Below are positions 59,362 to 64,000 of a DNA stretch of 64,000 nucleotides, piece after piece (position 1 is the stretch's first letter; every line of letters starts with the position of its first letter). The position numbers and the translations under genes are program-made. The notes under the pieces were generated by a model. The model ran no database searches, had not been told where the DNA came from, and was given only the letters and a program-made list of their open reading frames with translations. Location: NCBI RefSeq assembly GCF_000472965.1, contig NZ_AXAU01000016.1, forward strand, positions 1 through 64,000. Reading direction: 5' to 3'. This stretch comes from Bradyrhizobium murdochi (lineage in GTDB: Bacteria; Pseudomonadota; Alphaproteobacteria; Rhizobiales; Xanthobacteraceae).

Positions 59362-60717
59362 ATGAGCACGTCCCTCTCCCCCTTGCTTGCCCCGATGCTC
59401 TCGAGCGCGGCGATGCGCGCCGTCTGCGACGACATGGCGAGCCTGCAAAACATGCTGGATTTCGAAGCAGCGCTGGCGCGCGCCGAGACTGCAGCCGGGG
59501 TGATTCCGGCAAGCGCGGCCGACCCGATTACCAGCGCGTGCCGAGCCGAATCATTTGACATCGCCGCATTGGCTGAAGCGGCGACCAAGGCCGGCAACCT
59601 CGCCATCCCCCTGGTCAAGGCGCTGACCGCAAATGTCGCCAAATTGGATGCCGCCGCTGCGCGCTATGTGCATTGGGGTGCGACCAGCCAGGACGTCATC
59701 GACACCGCCGCCATGCTCGGCCTTCGTGCCGGCATCGATGCGCTGCTCGCCGACATCGATCGCGCGATCGCAGGCTTTGCCGGACTGGCGCGACAGCACC
59801 GCCACACGCCGGTGGTCGCCCGCACCTGGCTGCAGCATGCGCTGCCGATGCCGTTCGGACTAAAGCTCGCCGAATATGCCGCTGCATTGCATCGCTCGAA
59901 GCTGCGCCTGCAGCGCGTGCGCAGCGAGTCGCTGGCCCTGCAATTCGGCGGCGCCGCCGGCACGCTCGCGGCCCTCGGAGACAAGGGATTAGCGGTCGCG
60001 GAAAAACTGGCCGACGAACTGAAGCTGCCACTGCCGGACGCGCCCTGGCACACCCACCGCGACCGCATCGCCGAAGCAGCTTCTGTATTGGCCATCATCG
60101 CCGGCACCTGCGGCAAGATCGCGCGCGATGTCTCCTTAATGATGCAGACCGATGTCGGCGAAGCGTTCGAGCCCTCGGGCGAAGGCCGCGGCGGCTCTTC
60201 CACCATGCCGCACAAGCGCAATCCGGTGGCGGCAGCCAGCGCGCTCGCAGCAGCCACTCAGGCGCCCAATCTTGCGGCGACAATATTTGCTGCGCAAGTG
60301 CAGGATCACGAGCGCAGCGCCGGTCCGTGGCACGCGGAATGGCCGACACTGCCGACGCTACTGCTCGTCACCTCGGGCGCGCTGTCGGCCATTGTGGATA
60401 TCGCGGAAGGGCTCGAAGTCGACGCCGCGCGTATGCACGCCAATCTCGACGCGACCGACGGGCTGATCATGGCCGAAGCGGTGGCGATGGCGTTGGCCGA
60501 AAAGATCGGCAAGAGTGACGCGCACCATCTGGTCGAGGCTGCCAGCAGGAAGGCAGTCAAGGACAAGAAACATCTACGCGATGTGCTGCTAGAGGATGCG
60601 AACGTCACCGCACAGCTTGATGCCGACACGATTGCAAAACTGTTCGAGCCGATGGCCTATCAGGGCGCCTCGCAAGCCCTGATAGACCGCCTGCTCGCTT
60701 CGCTGGACGACAAATAA
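59362..60717 (+). CDS. pcaB: 3-carboxy-cis,cis-muconate cycloisomerase
   Basis: The 451-residue enzyme belongs to the fumarase/aspartase superfamily, with signature GSSTMPHKRNP at residues 278-288 and WGATSQDVIDTA near 107-118. It converts 3-carboxymuconate to 4-carboxymuconolactone in the protocatechuate branch of the beta-ketoadipate pathway. pcaD and pcaC follow in order, with gaps of 17 and 109 bases. The ring-cleaving dioxygenase pcaHG is not in the window. Confidence 0.95.
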   Translation: MSTSLSPLLAPMLSSAAMRAVCDDMASLQNMLDFEAALARAETAAGVIPASAADPITSACRAESFDIAALAEAATKAGNLAIPLVKALTANVAKLDAAAARYVHWGATSQDVIDTAAMLGLRAGIDALLADIDRAIAGFAGLARQHRHTPVVARTWLQHALPMPFGLKLAEYAAALHRSKLRLQRVRSESLALQFGGAAGTLAALGDKGLAVAEKLADELKLPLPDAPWHTHRDRIAEAASVLAIIAGTCGKIARDVSLMMQTDVGEAFEPSGEGRGGSSTMPHKRNPVAAASALAAATQAPNLAATIFAAQVQDHERSAGPWHAEWPTLPTLLLVTSGALSAIVDIAEGLEVDAARMHANLDATDGLIMAEAVAMALAEKIGKSDAHHLVEAASRKAVKDKKHLRDVLLEDANVTAQLDADTIAKLFEPMAYQGASQALIDRLLASLDDK

Positions 60718-60734
60718 GAAGCCGGAGAACTGCC

Positions 60735-61517
60735 ATGCCGATGATCAACGCCGACGGTTGCCTGCTCAACGTATCCGTCGAAGGCCGCGACGGCGGGCCG
60801 ACGCTGATGCTGTCGAATTCGCTGGGCTCGACCATGCAGATGTGGGAGCCGCAGATGAAGGCGCTCACCCAGGTGTTCCGCGTCATCCGCTACGACCGGC
60901 GCGGCCATGGCAAGTCGAGCGTGCCGCCCGGGCCCTACTCGCTGGAACGCTTCGGCCGCGACGTGCTGGCGATCCTCGACGATCTCAACATCGCGCGGAC
61001 GCATTGGTGCGGCCTCTCGATGGGCGGCATGGTCGGGCAATGGCTGGGCGCCAACGCGCCCGACAGATTCGGCAAGATCATCCTGTCCAATACGACCTGC
61101 TATTACCCGGACCCGACGCGCTGGCACGAGCGCATCAAGGCGGTGAAGGAAGGCGGCATCGCCGCCGTCGCCGATACCGTCATTGCCGGCTGGTTGACCG
61201 CGGACTTTCGTGAGCGCGAGCCGCAGATCACCGCCAACATGAAGGCTATGATGCTGACCACGCCGGTCGAGGGCTACATCGCCTGCTGCGAGGCGCTGTC
61301 GACGCTCGATCAGCGCGAACTGCTGCCCAAGATCAAGAGCCCGACACTGGTGATCGCCGGCCGTCACGACATGTCGACGACGGTCGCGGATGCCGAATTC
61401 ATGCGCAGCCGGATTCCCGGCGCGAGCATGACGCTGCTGGATGCCGCGCATATTTCGAATGTCGAGCAACCGCACGCCTTCACCGACGCGGTGATCGGTT
61501 TTCTGACGCAACGGTAG
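60735..61517 (+). CDS. pcaD: 3-oxoadipate enol-lactonase
   Basis: The 260-residue alpha/beta hydrolase has Ser95 in GLSMGG as nucleophile, an acid in VIAGRHDMSTTVAD and His in DAAHISNVEQP. DRRGHGKSSVPPGPYSLERFGRDVLAILD is typical of PcaD. It opens 4-oxoadipate enol-lactone to beta-ketoadipate. The gene lies 17 bases after pcaB and follows a GGAGAA ribosome site. A repeat separates it from pcaC. Confidence 0.94.
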   Translation: MPMINADGCLLNVSVEGRDGGPTLMLSNSLGSTMQMWEPQMKALTQVFRVIRYDRRGHGKSSVPPGPYSLERFGRDVLAILDDLNIARTHWCGLSMGGMVGQWLGANAPDRFGKIILSNTTCYYPDPTRWHERIKAVKEGGIAAVADTVIAGWLTADFREREPQITANMKAMMLTTPVEGYIACCEALSTLDQRELLPKIKSPTLVIAGRHDMSTTVADAEFMRSRIPGASMTLLDAAHISNVEQPHAFTDAVIGFLTQR

Positions 61518-61529
61518 CTAACCAGAGAC

Positions 61530-61610
61530 GTCATTGCGAGCGAAGCGAAGCAATCCAATCACCGCTTGCGGATACGTGGATTGCTTCGTCGCTTCGCTCC
61601 TCGCAATGGC
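61530..61610. repeat. Palindromic intergenic repeat (type 7) between pcaD and pcaC
   Basis: CATTGCGAGCGAAGCGAAGCAATCCA at 61532 onward is mirrored by TGGATTGCTTCGTCGCTTCGCTCCTCGCAATG ending at 61608, a long near-perfect hairpin with a short loop of about 19 bases. It sits inside the pca operon and ends just before the pcaC ribosome site. Confidence 0.9.
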
Positions 61611-61626
61611 GGGGGAGAGATCTACC

Positions 61627-62019
61627 ATGGACGACAACCAACGCCGCGACGACGGCATGGCGCAGCGCCGCAAGGTGCTCGGCGATGAATGGGTCGACAA
61701 GTCGATCAAGAACCGCAACGCGTTCAATACCGATTTTCAGGACCTGATCACCCGCTATGCCTGGGGCGACATCTGGACCCGGCCGCATTTCGACCACCGC
61801 ACCCGCCGCGTGCTCGTGATCGGCACCATGGTGGCGCTGGGACAGTGGGATGAATTCCGCCTGCATGTGCGCGCGGCGCTCGCCGAAGGCGGCTTCACGC
61901 CCGACGACATCAAGGAAATCCTGCTCCAGCAGGCGATCTATTGCGGCGTGCCGGCAGCCAACCACGCCGTCAAGGAGGCGAACGCGATCATCACCGAATT
62001 GGGTTTGCTGAGGAGCTAG
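61627..62019 (+). CDS. pcaC: 4-carboxymuconolactone decarboxylase
   Basis: The 130-residue protein is PcaC of the AhpD-like fold: RRKVLGDEWVDKSIKNRNAFNTDFQDLITRYAWGDIWTRP near the start, RTRRVLVIGTMVALGQWDEFRLHVRAALAEG and LLQQAIYCGVPAANHAV. It decarboxylates 4-carboxymuconolactone. I start at ATG 61627, preceded by GGGGAGAG; the frame is open further upstream but through repeat DNA. Confidence 0.95.
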   Translation: MDDNQRRDDGMAQRRKVLGDEWVDKSIKNRNAFNTDFQDLITRYAWGDIWTRPHFDHRTRRVLVIGTMVALGQWDEFRLHVRAALAEGGFTPDDIKEILLQQAIYCGVPAANHAVKEANAIITELGLLRS

Positions 62020-62031
62020 CCCGGCGCTATC

Positions 62032-62155
62032 CCGTGTCCCGGACGCGGCGCGGCATGAAGTGACGCGACGCAGAGCCGGGACCCAAGGCGGCTGCATCTG
62101 GGTCCCGGCTCTGCGGCGCACCGCCAAGGGGCGCTGCGCCGCGTCCGGGACACGG
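62032..62155. repeat. Palindromic intergenic repeat (type 8)
   Basis: CCGTGTCCCGGACGCGGCGC on the left is the reverse complement of GCGCCGCGTCCGGGACACGG on the right. Inner arms GCAGAGCCGGGACCCA and TGGGTCCCGGCTCTGC pair as well. It follows pcaC. Confidence 0.92.
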
Positions 62156-62169
62156 AGGTGGCAGCGCAC

Positions 62170-62206
62170 AAAAAGAAAAGCCCCACTTTTTCGGCGGGGC
62201 CTTTTC
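62170..62206 (-). terminator. Terminator of the PGQ-repeat gene
   Basis: On the reverse strand GGCCCCGCC and its mate GTGGGGC form a stem around GAAAAA, followed by TTTTCTTTTT. It lies 28 bases after the small gene's stop and may also act against readthrough from pcaC. Confidence 0.85.
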
Positions 62207-62233
62207 TGTCTGGCATGTGCCTTCCTACTCTGG

Positions 62234-62392
62234 TTACTCTGGCATCTGCCGCGGATCCTGACTGGGCTTCTGGCCCTGACGGCCCGGATCCTGCTGCTGC
62301 TGGCCCGGCTTCTGGCCGCCGCCCTGCTGCTGACCGGGCTTCTGACCCGGGTTCTGGTTCTGCTGGCCCGGGTTCTGGTTCATCTTGCTCAT
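62234..62392 (-). CDS. Small Gln/Pro/Gly-repeat protein
   Basis: The 52-residue protein is almost entirely repeats of N/K-Q-x-PGQ type (NQNPGQQNQNPGQKPGQQQ and then GGGQKPGQQQQDPGRQ). It is probably disordered. A strong terminator lies just past its stop and GGAG precedes the ATG, both of which argue for a real transcript. No family is recognised. The repeats come from short direct DNA repeats, so length may vary among strains. Confidence 0.6.
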   Translation of the reverse strand: MSKMNQNPGQQNQNPGQKPGQQQGGGQKPGQQQQDPGRQGQKPSQDPRQMPE

Positions 62393-62667
62393 CGAGGGAT
62401 CTCCGTTGCTGAGGCGTAACCTGAACCAACGGAGAGCCACGGCGTCGGTTTCAGCGGAACAGCGGTTCCGGTGGGATCATCGGAAGGCATTGCCGTGTCC
62501 GGAGTGTGGCGCCGGAACCGCCTGCGCAAAAACTAGCTCTGTACAAGCCAAATAAGCCGCAGCCGGCGCTGTTGCCGCCCCCAGTTCCCACTGTTAGAAA
62601 ATGCCACGACGCGTCGTCATGGGCTGCCGGAGCTCTCGCCGCGTCTTCATACAACAAACGGCAGCGC

Positions 62668-63585
62668 ATGGATTATTTCGCCCAGCAACTGATCAACGGC
62701 CTAGTGCTCGGCTCGATCTACGGCCTGATCGCCATCGGCTACACCATGGTCTACGGCATCGTCGGCATGATCAATTTCGCCCATGGCGATATTTTCATGA
62801 TCGGCGGCTTCATCGCCCTGATCACCTTCCTGATCCTGGTCTCGTTCGGGCTTACCGCCATCCCGCTCATCCTCCTGGTCGTGCTGCTGGTGTCGATGGC
62901 AATCACCGCGCTTTACGGTTGGACGGTCGAGCGCATCGCCTACCGGCCGCTGCGGCACTCGTTCCGCCTGGCGCCGATGCTCTCGGCGATCGGTATGTCA
63001 TTCGTGCTCACCAATTATTCGCAGGTCGCCCAGGGCGCACGCGTCAAACCGGTGCCGCCGATCATCACCGGCGGCTATACCCTGCATGAGGGTTCCGAAG
63101 GCTTTGTCGTGCAGCTTTCCAACATCCAGATCATCGTCGTCGTCACCACCATCGTGCTGCTCGCGCTGTTCACCTGGCTGGTGTCGAGCACCCGGCTCGG
63201 CCGCGACATGCGTGCCTGCGAACAGGACCAGACCATGGCCTCCCTGCTCGGCGTCGACGTCGACCGCACCATTTCCATGACGTTCGTGATTGGCGCTGCG
63301 CTCGCTGCGGTGGCCGGCATGATGTACCTGCTCTATTACGGGCTGGTCGATTTCTTCATGGGCTTTGTCGCCGGCATCAAGGCGTTCACCGCGGCCGTGC
63401 TCGGCGGGATCGGCTCGCTGCCCGGCGCGATGCTCGGCGGTCTCCTGATCGGCCTGATCGAGACGCTGTGGTCGGCCTATTTTTCGGTCGAATACAAGGA
63501 CGTCGCCGCGTTCTCGATCCTGATCGTGGTCCTGATCTTCCTTCCGACCGGCCTGCTTGGCCGGCCTGAAGTCGAAAAAGTCTGA
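62668..63585 (+). CDS. livH: Branched-chain amino acid ABC transporter permease LivH
   Basis: The 305-residue permease has eight to nine membrane segments and the LivH pattern: QQLINGLVLGSIYGLIAIGYTMVYGIVGMINFAHGDIFMIGG, RLAPMLSAIGMSFVL and AFTAAVLGGIGSLPGAMLGGLLIGLIETLW. It forms the inner-membrane channel with LivM. I use ATG 62668 (MDYFAQQ). Its stop overlaps the livM start by one base. The ATPases and binding protein should follow to the right of the window. Confidence 0.95.
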   Translation: MDYFAQQLINGLVLGSIYGLIAIGYTMVYGIVGMINFAHGDIFMIGGFIALITFLILVSFGLTAIPLILLVVLLVSMAITALYGWTVERIAYRPLRHSFRLAPMLSAIGMSFVLTNYSQVAQGARVKPVPPIITGGYTLHEGSEGFVVQLSNIQIIVVVTTIVLLALFTWLVSSTRLGRDMRACEQDQTMASLLGVDVDRTISMTFVIGAALAAVAGMMYLLYYGLVDFFMGFVAGIKAFTAAVLGGIGSLPGAMLGGLLIGLIETLWSAYFSVEYKDVAAFSILIVVLIFLPTGLLGRPEVEKV

Positions 63586-64000
63586 TGGGCCGCAGCGTGA
63601 GCGCACCCCCCGCCGCCCAAACCTCGCGAGCCCCTGGCGCTGCCTTCATCCTCAAGAAAGCGCTGATCAGCGCGTTCGTGGCGCTGGTGCTGTTTTCGCT
63701 GATGATCGGCGTGCGTACCGAGGCCGGCCCGCAAGGGCAATTGGTCTACTGGACGCGCTTCGACGACCTCGCCGTCATGGTCGCAGCCGTGTTCGGCGGC
63801 AGCATCCTCGTCGAGCTGCTGCGGCGATGGTGGGGACCGGTCGACGCCGTCAGGGTAGTGCCACCTTCGGTGCAAAGCGCGCTGTCGCTTGCAGGACGCC
63901 TGGTCGCGCCGGCGCTGCTGGTGTTCACGTTCCTGGTGCCGGTCCTCTTCTACAACGAGCGCTACATTCTCGACCTCGCCATCCTCGTGCTGACCTATGT
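63585..64000 (+). CDS. livM: Branched-chain amino acid ABC transporter permease LivM, 5' part
   Basis: The frame is open from ATG 63585 to the window end (138 residues plus part of a codon). It has a hydrophobic segment at about 25-45 (LISAFVALVLFSLMIGVRTE), a second at about 70-90 and a third from about 110, with VLFYNERYILDLAILVLTY at the edge, which matches the LivM N-terminal region. The TGATG overlap with livH indicates coupled translation. The remainder is outside the window. Confidence 0.9.
   Translation, partial: MGRSVSAPPAAQTSRAPGAAFILKKALISAFVALVLFSLMIGVRTEAGPQGQLVYWTRFDDLAVMVAAVFGGSILVELLRRWWGPVDAVRVVPPSVQSALSLAGRLVAPALLVFTFLVPVLFYNERYILDLAILVLTY

Noticed and set aside
62234..62392. 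Direct repeats considered as a CRISPR or tandem-repeat array
   Set aside because: The units are short, irregular and in frame as PGQ-type codons; there are no unique spacers.

Overview
The window reads as chromosomal DNA of a high-GC alphaproteobacterium of the Bradyrhizobium / Rhodopseudomonas type (order Hyphomicrobiales). The basis is the gene content: groESL behind CIRCE operators, two phasin-type proteins, a DUF2778 (tlde1) protein, Usg, many solute-binding proteins, protocatechuate (pca) genes and a CO-dehydrogenase-type maturation cluster. Many palindromic intergenic repeats are also of a kind common in that group. I see no rRNA, tRNA, CRISPR array or prophage. The only trace of a mobile element is the N-terminus of an IS4-type transposase at the left edge.

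Layout. 1-2404: transposase fragment, a conserved hypothetical, xanthine phosphoribosyltransferase (gpt) and a CinA-like protein. 2624-7833: a probable operon of a circularly permuted ATP-grasp protein, an alpha-E protein, a transglutaminase-like protease, the proteasome relative Anbu, and an SDR. A palindromic repeat has invaded it and truncated a small reverse-strand gene. 8315-12585: HlyD-type protein, processive GT2 and a two-TM Cache/HAMP-like protein, resembling the curdlan crdASC operon. 12641-16440: GT2, GT87 and a CNT nucleoside transporter. 16541-24160: cupin with a basic tail, usg, groESL, phasin, two small proteins, a Crp/Fnr regulator and a DUF2778 protein. 24429-32786: RtcB, a DUF899 protein, a FecR protein with a CHASE2 cyclase, GT39, GT2-GtrA and a micro-gene. 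33002-36229: phasin-like protein, DUF72, TctC-type binding protein, DUF488.

36243-42106 (minus strand) is one tightly packed transcription unit: TetR, lipoprotein membrane-fusion protein, ABC ATPase, ABC permease, class III cyclase, PhzF-like protein. A clean palindromic operator lies in front of tetR. 42691-49735: a Spy-like protein, a TRAP binding protein, a cyclase-family hydrolase, two coupled micro-ORFs, sulfite dehydrogenase SorAB and small hypotheticals. 49732-52060: a duplicated DUF2000 segment flanking a beta-propeller gene, then a DUF4189 protein.

52295-59195 (minus strand) is a CoxG-S-M-D-E / XdhC / MobA-like cluster: small and medium subunits plus maturation factors of a molybdenum hydroxylase. 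No large catalytic subunit is present in the window. Divergent from it, 59362-62019 carries pcaB, pcaD and pcaC. The window ends in a LivH/LivM branched-chain amino acid permease pair, with livM cut by the right edge.

Points that most deserve a second look: the Anbu/ATP-grasp operon; the Cox-type operon without its large subunit; the crdASC-like operon; and cloverleaf-shaped intergenic repeats whose hairpin arms differ between copies yet stay paired.
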